Assembly (NCBI RefSeq): GCF_000495475.1 | Contig: NZ_ASGZ01000037.1 | Coordinates: 1 to 64,000 of the forward strand | Direction of reading: 5' to 3' | Source of the DNA: Candidatus Halobonum tyrrellensis G22 | Lineage (GTDB): Archaea; Halobacteriota; Halobacteria; Halobacteriales; Haloferacaceae | DNA length: 64,000 bases | Part shown: piece by piece, positions 1 through 8,695 of the stretch | How positions within the stretch are numbered: position 1 is the first letter of the stretch | Layout: every line of letters starts with the position of its first letter | The notes under the pieces: model-generated | Database searches by the model: none | What the model was told of the DNA's origin: nothing | What the model saw: the letters and a program-made list of their open reading frames with translations, nothing else | Position numbers and translations under genes: made by a program

Positions 1-180
1 GCGGGCGAGTCCGACGCCGGCCGCGACCAGCGCCAGTAGCCCGGCGAGCGCGACCACGGGTGTCGACAGCGGGACCGCCACCGCCGCCGCGGGGACCGCG
101 AGGACGGCCAGCCCGTACGCGCACGCGAGGGTCCCGACGACGAGCGCGAGGTCGCGCGCCGACGGGCGCCGCCGGGTCAC
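1..180 (-). CDS. Membrane protein, partial (3' end beyond window)
   Basis: Sixty codons run from a GTG at 180 to the window edge without a stop. The GTG overlaps the TGA of the upstream DUF4129 gene (GTGA), so the two are translationally coupled. After a short basic N-terminus (TRRRPSAR) there are two hydrophobic stretches rich in Ala, Val and Leu, which read as transmembrane helices. No catalytic motif is visible in this part. In haloarchaea a membrane protein often follows the DUF4129 gene in a MoxR/DUF58 cluster, so membership of such a cluster is an inference. Confidence 0.6.
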   Translation of the reverse strand, partial: MTRRRPSARDLALVVGTLACAYGLAVLAVPAAAVAVPLSTPVVALAGLLALVAAGVGLAR

Positions 181-893
181 GCGTCCGCCTCCCCTCCGTC
201 TCGACCGGAGTCGAAGGCGGCGTTCGGGTCGGTATCGGCGTCGTTCGGATCCGGAAGCCGTTCCACCGCGGCGACGGCTCGGGTCTCCCGTTCGGGGGTG
301 GCCGACGAGTCACCGTACCGCACCCGCTCGAAGAGGACGCGGAGGTCGGCGACGGCGTCCGCCGGGAGACCCGCGTCGCGCGCCGCCGCCGTCACCTCGC
401 CGGGCGTCCGCCGCGCCCAGTCGTCGCCGACGGCCTGGCGCGCGAGCGTCAGCCACGCGGCGGCGACGCCGTCGTCGGGGTCCGGGGTCGGCGGTGCCGG
501 GTCCGACGGCCCGGCTGGCTCCGGTCGGTCGTCGTCGGCCGGGTCGACGGCGGCGTCGTCACCGGCCGCGAGGCGTCGGAGGAGCGCGGCCGCGGCCGCA
601 AGCCCGCCGAGAACCAGCGCGACGGCCAGCGGAGCGGAGCCGGAGCCGCCGGGACCGTCGGTCGACCCGTCACCGTCGCCGCCGACCGAACCCGGCTCGG
701 ACTGCTGTTCGCCGTCGTCCGTCGGCGCTCCGGGCGTGTCGCTCGACGACTCGGAGCGGTCGACCCGGCCGCCGTCGTCGGCGGACGCCGAGCCGTCGAG
801 GCAGTCGACTGCGTCGAACGTCGCGGCGCCGGCCGAGAGCGCGAGGACGGCGAGCGCCGCGGCGAGGAGGGGGGCGTACTCGCGTGGGGACAC
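177..893 (-). CDS. DUF4129 domain-containing membrane-anchored protein
   Basis: A 238-residue protein with a GTG start at 893. Residues 1-28 form a hydrophobic signal or anchor segment. Residues 30-80 are a low-complexity acidic Ser/Asp/Gly linker, and residues 83-110 are a second hydrophobic helix. The C-terminal third (about 145-220) has the helical DUF4129 pattern, with a Trp-Leu repeat, an RTPGE segment and an RVRYGD segment. In other prokaryotes this domain sits with MoxR ATPases, DUF58 proteins and transglutaminases; here only the next coupled membrane gene is in the window. The biochemical role is unknown. Confidence 0.75.
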   Translation of the reverse strand: MSPREYAPLLAAALAVLALSAGAATFDAVDCLDGSASADDGGRVDRSESSSDTPGAPTDDGEQQSEPGSVGGDGDGSTDGPGGSGSAPLAVALVLGGLAAAAALLRRLAAGDDAAVDPADDDRPEPAGPSDPAPPTPDPDDGVAAAWLTLARQAVGDDWARRTPGEVTAAARDAGLPADAVADLRVLFERVRYGDSSATPERETRAVAAVERLPDPNDADTDPNAAFDSGRDGGEADA

Positions 894-1161
894 GCCGGGG
901 ACGTACAGCTATCGGGACAGTGAATCTGTCGGGTTCGGAGCCGTCCCGCCCGGTCGGACGGCACGAGGGCGGCGCGAGGGCGGAACGGGACGGAACGGGA
1001 CGGCGCGCGGTGTCGGGTCCCGGCGAGCCATTCAAGCCCGTTGGGGCGAACGAACGGACGACGATGACGGGACCACGAGGGCGGTCGACGGGGTCGGTGA
1101 CCGCCGCCGCGTCCGGCGACCGACCTGTCGGGGAGAGCGACCGCGGGGACCGCACGCCGTG

Positions 1162-1716
1162 ATGGTGTTCACCCACATCGTCGTCGGCGCGTGTCTCGCA
1201 CTGCCCGTCCTCGCGCTCGCGCCGTCGCTCGCGGTGCCCGCGGCGCTCGCGGGGATGGCCGGCGGACTCGCGCCCGACGTCGACCTGTTCGTCGGCCACC
1301 ACCGCCGGACGCTCCACTTTCCGGTGGTCGGCTGGGCGCTCGCGCTGCCGGCGTGTGCGGCGGCGCTGCTCGCGCCGACCCCGTGGACCGCGGGGGCGGC
1401 GACGTTCGCGCTCGCGTTCGCCGTCCACGCGGGCAGCGACGCGCTCGGGGCGGGCAACGAGGTCCGACCGTGGGAGCGCAGCTCCGCGGAGGCGGTGTAC
1501 GACCACCTCCACGGGACCTGGTGGCGGCCGCGCTATCTGGTCCGGTACGACGGCGCGCCGGAGGACCTGTTCGTCACCGCCGTCGGCGCGCTCCCCGGCG
1601 TCCTGCTCGTCGGCGGCGTCGTCCGGACGCTGTGTCTGGTCTGCGTCGCCCTCGGCACGGTGTACGTACTCGTCCGGCGAAACCTCCCGCCGTCCGTCGA
1701 GGAGTTCATCGGCTGA
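1162..1716 (+). CDS. Membrane-bound metal-dependent hydrolase-like protein (YdjM/DUF457 type)
   Basis: A 184-residue protein starting at the ATG at 1162, with an alternative GTG one codon earlier. It begins MVFTHIVVGA, and the N-terminal His is followed by a GGLAPDVDLFVGHHRRTLHFPV segment; this pattern of Asp and His residues after the first helix is typical of the YdjM/DUF457 family of membrane-associated putative metal-dependent hydrolases. There are about four to five hydrophobic segments (residues 3-35, 55-95 and 130-165). The family's substrate is not known. It stands alone between convergent or divergent neighbours. Confidence 0.7.
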   Translation: MVFTHIVVGACLALPVLALAPSLAVPAALAGMAGGLAPDVDLFVGHHRRTLHFPVVGWALALPACAAALLAPTPWTAGAATFALAFAVHAGSDALGAGNEVRPWERSSAEAVYDHLHGTWWRPRYLVRYDGAPEDLFVTAVGALPGVLLVGGVVRTLCLVCVALGTVYVLVRRNLPPSVEEFIG

Positions 1717-1788
1717 CCGGCCGGGCCGCTGACGAACCGGCGGAGGGAGAAAGAGGCCGGAGCGGGGTGGCGGGCGGACGGCGCGTCG

Positions 1789-2226
1789 TCAGACCTCGTC
1801 GCCTTCGGTCTTCGTCACGTCGAGGTCGTCGACGTCGCCCTCGTACAGTTTCGCGCCGTCCTGTGCGACCTGCCGGGCGAGTACGGCGCACTTGATCCGC
1901 ATCGGCGAGATGTCGACGCCGAGCATCTCCGTGATGTCGTCGGTGTCCATCGCGTCGAGTTCGTCGAGCGTCATGCCCGGCAGTCGCTCGGAGAGCATCG
2001 ACGCCGACGCCTGCGAGATGGCGCAGCCGTCACCCGAGAAGGCGACCGACTCGATGGTCTCGCCGTCGTCGGCCAGTCCGACGTCGACGGTGAGCGTGTC
2101 GCCACACGAGGGGTTCTCCCCCGTGTGCGAGAACGTCGGGGCGTCGAGTTCGCCGTAGTTGCGCGGGTTCTTGTAGTGGTCCAGTATCTGCTGTCGGTAC
2201 ATGTCGGAGCCGCCGCCGATGCCCAT
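1789..2226 (-). CDS. sufU: Fe-S cluster assembly scaffold, SufU/IscU family
   Basis: A 145-residue cytoplasmic scaffold or sulfur-relay protein. It has the family's three cysteines at C41 (NPSCGD, with D43), C68 (GDGCAIS) and C113 (RIKCAVLA), plus the N-terminal DHYKNPRNYG motif. SufU proteins accept persulfide sulfur from SufS, whose gene lies 2.3 kb away on the same strand (4479-5762). The C68-C113 distance of 45 residues is like IscU and shorter than in Bacillus SufU, which carries an insertion there; the flanking residues nonetheless look SufU-like. The ATG at 2226 is chosen because the GSDMYRQQ start is usual in haloarchaea. No sufBCD genes are in the window. Confidence 0.92.
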   Translation of the reverse strand: MGIGGGSDMYRQQILDHYKNPRNYGELDAPTFSHTGENPSCGDTLTVDVGLADDGETIESVAFSGDGCAISQASASMLSERLPGMTLDELDAMDTDDITEMLGVDISPMRIKCAVLARQVAQDGAKLYEGDVDDLDVTKTEGDEV

Positions 2227-2310
2227 AGTGGGTGTAAGTAGGCGAGTCCGGCCGAAAAGGATTCCGGGGCCGGTGGTCCGAGCCGAGGCGGGCGCCTGTC
2301 GACTAGGGGG

Positions 2311-4032
2311 TCACTCCGCCGGGAAGTGGAGCGTCCCGTCGTCGTCGTAGACGTACCCCGCTTCCTGGAGCCGCCCTCTGGCGGTCTCCATGCTCTCGTC
2401 GTACCGCGGGACGTCCGGGTTGTGGTACTGCCCGAACGACTCGTTGACGAGGTTGAACCCGGGTTCGGGGAAGCCGTAGAGGATCTGGTCGACGATGGCC
2501 GTCTTCGGGAGCGTGTTGACGACCGCCTGCCGGAACGCGCGGTCGTCCATCCCGGGGTTGCGGGTGTTCATGCTGCAGTGCCACCAGCCGTTGCCGGGCA
2601 TCTGGTAGACGCCGATCTGGCTCTCCTCGCGGTTGTCGTTCAACTGCTTGCCGATCCGCGAGAACGGCAGGTAGTTGAGGTCGCCGTTGAGGAGGAGCTC
2701 CCACGTGGTCGAACTCTCGGGGATGATCCGCCAGATCCGGCTGTCGAAGCTCACCGGGTAGAAGTGGTTCTCGTTTTTCACGAGCGACAGTTCGCTCCCC
2801 TGGTCCCAGTAGTCGAACATCAGCGGTCCCGACCCGACGGGTTCGGTTATCTGCATGTCGAGCGGGGCGTCCCGCTCCGACCAGATGTGCTGGGGGATGA
2901 TCGGCACCTGACTCGACAGTAGCAGGTGGACCGGACCCGGCGCGTTCTCCTCGGTGAAGTTGATCTGCACCCGGCCGTCGTCGAGCACCTCCGCGTCCTC
3001 GTACATCTGGATCTGCGTCCCGTACAGCGGCGCCCCGTGCTCTTTCATGTAGTTGAACGTGAAGGCGACGTCCTCGGGGGTGAGCGGTTCGCCGTCGTGC
3101 CACTGGTGGTCCTTGATGGCGTACCGAACGGTCGTCCGGTCGGGGCGCTCCCAGTCGCTCGCCAGCCCCGCCTCGGGGTCGATTTCGAGGTTGCCGTCGA
3201 AGCGGACCAGGTTGTCGTAGAGCACGTCGAGTTGGTGGCTGACCTTCGTCTGGGCGGGCGCGCCCACGGGGTTGAGCGTGCCGATGGTCTCCGACCACGA
3301 CCCCCGGAGCTGGTTCTCCGGGTTGTCCACCTCGATGCTCGTCATGTTGTAGAAGTAGCCCGGGCCGCTGACGTGGTCGACCCAGCCCGACACCTGGTCG
3401 CTGTTGTACGCCACCACCGACGGCATCTGGACGATGGGGTTCGTCGGCGCCGCCTCGGTGATCGTGTTCTGGAACTCGTGGAGCGCGTCGACGCGCTCGC
3501 TCGTCTCGCTCGACGACAGCGCCGTCGCGAGCAGTTCGTCCGTCTCCTCGGAGTGCCAGCCGGTGAAGTTGCCCTCTCCGGGGTCGGTGTTCGACGACCG
3601 GAAGAACTCGTTCATCAACAGCCCGGGGTAGATGTCGTGGGTGTGGTTCCACGTACAGAAGTCGAAGTTCCGCTCGTCGCGCACCCGCGTGTAGAGGGTC
3701 CCCCACTCGAACACCTCGACGCCCACGTCGAGACCCAGGTCGTTCAGCCGGGTGCCGATCAGGTTGATCGCGTCGTGTCTCGCCGCGTTGTACGCCGCCG
3801 GGTTGTTGAAGTACTGGTAGGAGGGGAGCGCCTCGCCCGCCTCCCCGCCGCCCCCTTCGGTGTCGCTCGCGGTGGTTCCGTCGCCGCTCGCGTCGCTCGT
3901 CTCGCCGCCCGCGTCGCTCTCGCCGCCCCCGGAACAGCCGGCGAGCGCGCTCGTGACGGCTACGCCGCCCGAGGCGCCGACCGACGCGAGGAACCGGCGG
4001 CGGGTCGTCCGCTGGTTGTCAGATGATGACAC
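2311..4032 (-). CDS. ABC transporter substrate-binding lipoprotein, family 5 (peptide type)
   Basis: A 573-residue extracellular binding protein. A Tat signal (RRRFLASVG, residues 11-19) is followed by a lipobox with Cys33 (SALAGC), then a Ser/Gly/Glu-rich linker to about residue 70, then the two-lobed SBP family 5 fold with a characteristic RYAIKDHQWHDGEPLTPEDV segment near residue 290. Family 5 proteins bind di- or oligopeptides, nickel and related solutes; the ligand here is unknown. I prefer the GTG at 4032 because a TATA-like TTTAAG lies 28 bases upstream. The ATG at 4080 would put extra basic residues before the Tat motif and would include the promoter. No permease or ATPase gene is adjacent, so the partner transporter is encoded elsewhere. 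Confidence 0.88.
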   Translation of the reverse strand: MSSSDNQRTTRRRFLASVGASGGVAVTSALAGCSGGGESDAGGETSDASGDGTTASDTEGGGGEAGEALPSYQYFNNPAAYNAARHDAINLIGTRLNDLGLDVGVEVFEWGTLYTRVRDERNFDFCTWNHTHDIYPGLLMNEFFRSSNTDPGEGNFTGWHSEETDELLATALSSSETSERVDALHEFQNTITEAAPTNPIVQMPSVVAYNSDQVSGWVDHVSGPGYFYNMTSIEVDNPENQLRGSWSETIGTLNPVGAPAQTKVSHQLDVLYDNLVRFDGNLEIDPEAGLASDWERPDRTTVRYAIKDHQWHDGEPLTPEDVAFTFNYMKEHGAPLYGTQIQMYEDAEVLDDGRVQINFTEENAPGPVHLLLSSQVPIIPQHIWSERDAPLDMQITEPVGSGPLMFDYWDQGSELSLVKNENHFYPVSFDSRIWRIIPESSTTWELLLNGDLNYLPFSRIGKQLNDNREESQIGVYQMPGNGWWHCSMNTRNPGMDDRAFRQAVVNTLPKTAIVDQILYGFPEPGFNLVNESFGQYHNPDVPRYDESMETARGRLQEAGYVYDDDGTLHFPAE

Positions 4033-4055
4033 GAGACGAGGTGCCGGGTGTGCGC

Positions 4056-4064
4056 GCTTAAATC
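4056..4064 (-). promoter_or_regulatory. TATA box of the peptide-binding lipoprotein gene
   Basis: On the minus strand this reads GATTTAAGC, centred 28 bases before the GTG at 4032. The spacing fits a leaderless transcript, which is common in haloarchaea, and supports the GTG over the upstream ATG. Confidence 0.6.
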
Positions 4065-4080
4065 TGTGTATGTCGCCCAT

Positions 4081-4478
4081 ACCTTCCGAAAGATCCGGTC
4101 CGATCCGGCGAAGAACTCCGAACTATCGATACATGCGTGGAGTGATTCGCCAAGTGCCACGACGAACCGTCGGACGGGTGCCGGGCGTGAGCGAAGACGG
4201 GAGACCGAGCGAGGGGAGACCGAGCGAAGACGAGCGGGGGGACGAGCGGAGGAGACGGACCCAGCGGAGGACGGCCGGTCGCCAGCGCCCTCACCGCGAG
4301 CGAGATCCGGCTTCGCCAGTCCGAGCGAGCGGCCTTCCGTCCGACCGGTTGCCGAGGGAGGCTCACCGCGGGGAGCGAGCGAAGCCGTTCGGGGGACCGC
4401 GAAGCGGTCTTCCGTGACGACGAGAGGCGCGAAGCGTCGCTCGAACCACGAGCGACCGAGGAATCGTCCCGGGAAGAG
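4081..4478. other. Gene-free interval between the sufS 3' end and the lipoprotein promoter
   Basis: Nearly 400 bases with no convincing gene. The middle part (about 4185-4260) is a purine-rich low-complexity run in which GAGACCGAGCGA is repeated. The open frames across it are rich in Arg and Ser, lack any domain and have no promoter, so I treat them as chance. Confidence 0.5.
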
Positions 4479-5762
4479 TTAGGCGAACAGCTGTCGCGCG
4501 TCGTCGATGGCGTCGACTAACTGGTCGACCTCCTCGCGCGTGTTGTAGAGGTAGAAGCTCGCGCGCGTGGAGGCGGCGACGCCGAGTTCGTCGTGGAGCG
4601 GCTGGGTGCAGTGGTCGCCCGCCCGCACCGCGACCGCGTGGTCGTTGAGGATGCTCGACAGGTCGTGGGCGTGGACGCCGTCGAGGTTGAACGAGACGAG
4701 GCCGGCGCGGTCGTCGCCCGGCGGGCCGTACACCTCGACGTCGTCGAACTCGGTCAGCCGGTCGTACGCGTACTCCGCGAGCAGCGACTCGTGGGCGTGG
4801 ACGTTCTCCATCCCCAAGTCGTCGAGGTAGTCGATAGCGGCGTGGAGACCGACCCCCTGCGCGATGACGGGCGTGCCCGCCTCGAACTTCCACGGCAGGT
4901 CCTCCCACTCGGAGTCGTCGAACGACACCCGCCGGATCATCGACCCGCCGTAGAGGTACGGCTCCATCTCCTCGAGAACGTGCTCTTTCCCGTACAGCAC
5001 GCCGATACCGGTGGGACCGCACATCTTGTGCCCCGAGAAGGCGTAGAAGTCGGCGTCTAACTCGCCGACGTCGACGGGCATGTGCGGCACCGACTGTGCG
5101 CCGTCGAGGAACGCGTACGCGCCGTGGTCGTGCGCGAGGTCCACCAACTCGGAGACGGGGTTGACGGTGCCGAGCGTGTTCGAGACGTGGACCGCGCTCA
5201 CCATCCGGGTGTCGTCGTCGATCAACTCGCGGGCGTGGTCCATGTCGAGGCGGCCATCGTCGTCGACGCGGATGTACCGCGCCTCCGCGCCCGTCTTCTT
5301 GGCCGTCTGTTGCCACGTGACGAGCGAGGCGTGGTGTTCCATCTGGGTCATCACCACGTTGTCGCCCGGTTCCAACTCGTTGAGCCCCCACGCGTACGCC
5401 ACGAGGTTCTCCGCCTCGGTGGCGTTCTTCGTGAAGACGACTTCCTCGCGGCCGTCGGCGCCGACGAACTCCGCCACGCGGTCGTGGGCGTTCTCGTAGG
5501 CGACGCTCGCCTCCTGGCTGAGGTGGTGGATCCCCCGGTGGACGTTCGCGTTGTACGACCGGTAGTAGTCCGCGATGGCGTCGATGACCCGGTCGGGGGT
5601 CTGGCTGGTCGCCGCGTTGTCGAGGTAGACCAGCGGTTTCGTGTCGTTCTCGTCCTCGCCCGGCGTGGTCACGTCGCCGCCCACCTTCCGGTCGAGGATG
5701 GGGAACTCCTCGCGGACGGCGTCGACGTCGAGCGGGTACTGTTCCTGCTGTGAGCTTCCCAT
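4479..5762 (-). CDS. sufS: Cysteine desulfurase SufS (group II)
   Basis: A 427-residue PLP enzyme that removes sulfur from L-cysteine as an enzyme-bound persulfide for Fe-S cluster assembly. The fold-type I signature is complete: YLDNAATSQTP (46-56), an HRGIHHLS motif (75-82), Asp220-Gly-Ala-Gln, the PLP lysine K246 in SGHKMCGPTG, and the persulfide cysteine C385 in RAGDHCTQP. The C-terminal RASFYLYNT segment is typical of SufS. The N-terminus is slightly long (an acidic insertion at residues 27-42). The likely partner is the SufU-type scaffold at 1789-2226. Confidence 0.95.
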   Translation of the reverse strand: MGSSQQEQYPLDVDAVREEFPILDRKVGGDVTTPGEDENDTKPLVYLDNAATSQTPDRVIDAIADYYRSYNANVHRGIHHLSQEASVAYENAHDRVAEFVGADGREEVVFTKNATEAENLVAYAWGLNELEPGDNVVMTQMEHHASLVTWQQTAKKTGAEARYIRVDDDGRLDMDHARELIDDDTRMVSAVHVSNTLGTVNPVSELVDLAHDHGAYAFLDGAQSVPHMPVDVGELDADFYAFSGHKMCGPTGIGVLYGKEHVLEEMEPYLYGGSMIRRVSFDDSEWEDLPWKFEAGTPVIAQGVGLHAAIDYLDDLGMENVHAHESLLAEYAYDRLTEFDDVEVYGPPGDDRAGLVSFNLDGVHAHDLSSILNDHAVAVRAGDHCTQPLHDELGVAASTRASFYLYNTREEVDQLVDAIDDARQLFA

Positions 5763-5937
5763 TGTACGGAGGGAGGGGACGGAGGGGTAACATCCCTTCG
5801 GTCACCCCGAGTGTGTAACCGGTATCGGTTTCGTCGTTCGGGCGCCGAGCCGTCGGCTGGGTCCGTCGGCGGGCCGTGCCCGTCGGTTCGCGTACCGGCG
5901 ACGTGCCGGCGGGGGGACCGGTCGACCCCGCCGTCGG

Positions 5938-6138
5938 CTACTCGGGCGGGTCGGCCGCGCCGACGAGGAAGCCGCGGACGTACGACAGCAGCGCGTACAG
6001 CCCGACCCCGACGGCTCCGAGCGCGAGGGCGCCGACGAACGGGTTCAGCGTCGCGAGGTAGAACGCCGCGACGACGACCGCGAGCGCGAACACGCCGAGG
6101 AGGGCGTCGAGGCGGACCAGCAGTCGGGAGTCGACCAC
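5938..6138 (-). CDS. Small two-helix membrane protein
   Basis: A 66-residue protein of unknown function. It has two hydrophobic helices, about residues 10-28 and 32-52, and a short acidic C-terminus (ADPPE). I take the GTG at 6138 as start because the longer frame to 6213 would add only Arg- and Asp-rich residues and would run into the histidine kinase gene that ends at 6179. It follows the kinase on the same strand with 40 bases between, so co-transcription is likely. Confidence 0.55.
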   Translation of the reverse strand: MVDSRLLVRLDALLGVFALAVVVAAFYLATLNPFVGALALGAVGVGLYALLSYVRGFLVGAADPPE

Positions 6139-6178
6139 GCGCCGACGTGAGCGAACGCGGGGAAAACGGTTCCGGTCG

Positions 6179-7393
6179 TCACGGGCGGGGTCGCGTCGGC
6201 GTCCGGCCGTCACACGCGCTCCCGGTCGCGCCCCGCGCTCCCGCGTCGGCGTCGACCGCGGTCCGCGACCCCGACGCCTCGCCGGTAGCGCGCGGGAGCG
6301 ACACCGCGAACTCGCTCCCCTCCGGCCCGGTCTCGCGGAGTTCGACCGACCCGCCGTACCGCTCGGCCAGCGTCCGCACGAGGTAGAGACCGAGCCCGTG
6401 GGTTCGCTTCCGCGTCTCCCCGTCGAACAGTTGCTCGCGCCGCGAGTCGGGGATCCCCGGCCCGTTGTCGCACACGAGGACGGTCACCGTCTCGGCGTCG
6501 ACCTCCGCGTCGACAGACACCCGGGGGGCGTCGCCGTCGTTGTGTTTGACCGCGTTGGTGAGCAGGTTCGAGAAGATGCGAAAACAGAGGTCGTCGGCCA
6601 CGACGGTCAGCCCGTCGGGCACGTCGTTGTCGACGGCGACGTCGTACCGCGTCCGTAGCTCGGCCGTCTGCTCGGCGACGACCGTCGAGAGGTCGACGCG
6701 TTCGAACCCGCCCTCTCGGTCGGTCGCTTCGAGGAGGATCTGCGCGTCCTCGATGACCGAGGACATGCTCCGACTCTGCCGGCGGATGGTTTCGAGGTGG
6801 GCGCGCGAGCCGTCGTCGTCCGCCTCGTCGAGGAGCAGGTCGGCGTACCCCTCGATGACGTTCGCGGTGTTGAGCACCTCGTGTCTGAGCAGGCTGTTCA
6901 TGTAGCTCAACCACTGGTGTTGGGTTTCGAGGTGCTCGGCGTGGGCGTTCCGCCGTTCGGCGACGCGCGCGCGGTGGACCGCCCGCGCCTCGATCCCGCC
7001 GACGAGCAGGCCGCCCGCGGCGCCGTATATCGCCGTCCCGCGTGCCCAGCCGACGTTGAACAGGAGGCTGTCCATCGGCCAGATCGCCATCAGGACCAGG
7101 TTGAGTCCGAGAAACCCCACGAGGCCGCCGAGACACCACCGCGCGACGCGGCGGTACTGGTCGGGTTCGACGTCGCTCCGGTCGAGTCGGTAGCCGGCGT
7201 AGCTGATCCCGAGGGCGGGGACGCCGCTGAACACGAACGCGAACAGGTAGTTGGCGACGAGGTCGCCGCCGAGGGCGAGCACGTCGGCCACCGCCCACTC
7301 GACGCCGATGAGGACGACACAGAGGAGACCGAACCACTCGAACAGCCGAGGGATCCGTTCCGGGGCGAGCACGCGGGTGGGTCTGAGGTACAT
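6179..7393 (-). CDS. Membrane sensor histidine kinase
   Basis: A 404-residue kinase. The N-terminal 135 residues hold about four transmembrane helices. They are followed by a linker helix and a HisKA-type dimerisation helix with the phospho-acceptor His171 (LLRHEVLNT). The HATPase domain has the N box (NLLTNAVKHN, about 276-285), G1 (DNGPGIP, 309-315) and G2 (THGLGLYLVR). There is no PAS or receiver domain, so the membrane part probably is the sensor. No response regulator gene is adjacent. The last 30 residues are a low-complexity tail. Confidence 0.88.
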   Translation of the reverse strand: MYLRPTRVLAPERIPRLFEWFGLLCVVLIGVEWAVADVLALGGDLVANYLFAFVFSGVPALGISYAGYRLDRSDVEPDQYRRVARWCLGGLVGFLGLNLVLMAIWPMDSLLFNVGWARGTAIYGAAGGLLVGGIEARAVHRARVAERRNAHAEHLETQHQWLSYMNSLLRHEVLNTANVIEGYADLLLDEADDDGSRAHLETIRRQSRSMSSVIEDAQILLEATDREGGFERVDLSTVVAEQTAELRTRYDVAVDNDVPDGLTVVADDLCFRIFSNLLTNAVKHNDGDAPRVSVDAEVDAETVTVLVCDNGPGIPDSRREQLFDGETRKRTHGLGLYLVRTLAERYGGSVELRETGPEGSEFAVSLPRATGEASGSRTAVDADAGARGATGSACDGRTPTRPRP

Positions 7394-7530
7394 CGGACGG
7401 TCTCGACGCGAGCGCGGTCGGACGAGCGCCGACTGCGGTTCGCGACAGTGTCCGGGGGAGCGTGCCGTGAGTGGATACGATTAACGCCCCGCGTATCAGG
7501 CGTGAGGATCGCGGCGGTCCGAGCGGGGAG

Positions 7531-7830
7531 CTACAGCCAGACGAGTTGGGCGTGGACCGTCCCGCCCACGTCGAGCACGCGGTCGGGGTCGATGATGCCC
7601 GCGTCGACGGCGACGCCGACGCACTCCTCGCCGACGAGGTTGGCGGTGGTCGCCCCCTTGAGGCTGGCGACGACCGACTCCTCGCCCGCCTCCTCGGCCG
7701 CCTCGCCGCCGTAGAACTCCTCGGTCACGTCGAGCGTGACCTCCCCGCTCTCGAACGTCTCGCCGAGCACGTCGGCGTCACAGACCGAGACCAGCGTCCC
7801 CTCGGGGGTGTCGCGCTCGGTGAGCAGCAT
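7531..7830 (-). CDS. DUF424 family protein
   Basis: A 99-residue conserved archaeal protein of the DUF424 family. It starts MLLTERDTPEG and contains a GEESVVASLKGATTANLVGEE segment and a C-terminal strand pattern (DVGGTVHAQLVW). The family is small, cytoplasmic and without a proven function. The ATG at 7830 overlaps the stop of the upstream TPR gene (TGATG), so translation is coupled. Together with the TPR gene and the nearby thpR this forms a conserved-looking archaeal cluster. Confidence 0.85.
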   Translation of the reverse strand: MLLTERDTPEGTLVSVCDADVLGETFESGEVTLDVTEEFYGGEAAEEAGEESVVASLKGATTANLVGEECVGVAVDAGIIDPDRVLDVGGTVHAQLVWL

Positions 7831-8621
7831 CACCGCTCGCCGTACTCCTCGACCATCTCTTCTTCCGCCTGCTTGCGCATCTCCTCGGCGCGTTCGGCCA
7901 CCTCCTCGGCCTCCTCGTCCCGGCCGAGTTCGTCGAGCGCGCGCGCCTTCTCCTCTAGGACCTCGGAGTTGCGCATGCCCAGCCGGATGGCGTTGTCGAA
8001 GGCGTTGACCGCCTCCTCCAGCAGGCCGCGTTCGACCAGGAAGAAGCCGCGGTTGTACCACGCCTGCGGGAACCGCGGGTCGGCCTCGACCGCGCGTTCG
8101 GCGTGTTCGAGCGCCTGCTCCGTCCGTCCGGACTCGTGGAGCGCGTACGCCAGGTTGGTCTCCGCGCTCGCGGCGTGTTCGGAGGAGTCGTCGATGCGGA
8201 GCGCCTCCTCGTAGGCGCCGATGGCCTCGTCCCACTCCTCGAGTTGGGCGTGCGCCGCCCCCTTGTTCACCCACGCCTCCTGCTCCTCTAACGAGTCCTC
8301 CGCGGCGAACTGCGCGGCGCGCTGGAACGTCTCGGTCGCCGCCTCGAACCGGTTGATCCCCATGTACGACAGCCCCACGTCGACCAGGCTCTCGACGTCG
8401 ACTTTGTCCTTCGCGATGTTCCGCTCGTCGAGCAGGTCCGTGATCACGCGGGTGTCGACGGGGTCGACCTGCGAGGGGTCGGCGTTCAACTCCTCGGGGT
8501 CGAGACTGAACTCCTCGTAGTCCTCGTCGAGTCCCCCGCCGGAGGAGAACTCGTGCCGCCGACCCTCGCGCCCGTCGGCCCGCTCGGTGTTCTCGGGGTT
8601 CTCCCGGTCCTCGTCGCTCAT
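7830..8621 (-). CDS. Tetratricopeptide-repeat protein
   Basis: A 263-residue soluble, very acidic protein. After a disordered, charged N-terminus (about 1-55) it has five or so tandem TPR helices between residues 75 and 250, with typical W-x-x-x-G and A-x-x-x-x-x-A/P patterns (for example WYNRGFFLVERG and EEAVNAFDNAIRLG). TPRs mediate protein-protein contacts; the partner is unknown. It is coupled to the following DUF424 gene and diverges from thpR, with 74 bases between the start codons. Confidence 0.85.
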   Translation of the reverse strand: MSDEDRENPENTERADGREGRRHEFSSGGGLDEDYEEFSLDPEELNADPSQVDPVDTRVITDLLDERNIAKDKVDVESLVDVGLSYMGINRFEAATETFQRAAQFAAEDSLEEQEAWVNKGAAHAQLEEWDEAIGAYEEALRIDDSSEHAASAETNLAYALHESGRTEQALEHAERAVEADPRFPQAWYNRGFFLVERGLLEEAVNAFDNAIRLGMRNSEVLEEKARALDELGRDEEAEEVAERAEEMRKQAEEEMVEEYGER

Positions 8622-8665
8622 ACGGCCCGATTGGCCGAGCGTGCGGGTAAGGCTTGCGCGTCCCG

Positions 8666-8671
8666 CTTTTG
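8666..8671 (+). promoter_or_regulatory. TATA-like element of thpR
   Basis: CTTTTG, centred 28 bases before the ATG at 8696. The spacing fits a leaderless thpR transcript. The motif is a weak match, so this is tentative. Confidence 0.35.
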
Positions 8672-8695
8672 CCCCTCCGACCCCTTCGGGAGTGT

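Noticed and set aside
4058-4366. Overlapping frames of about 100-185 codons on both strands in the gap upstream of the peptide-binding gene
   Set aside because: They are Arg/Ser-rich, follow a purine-rich low-complexity run, and have no promoter or domain.
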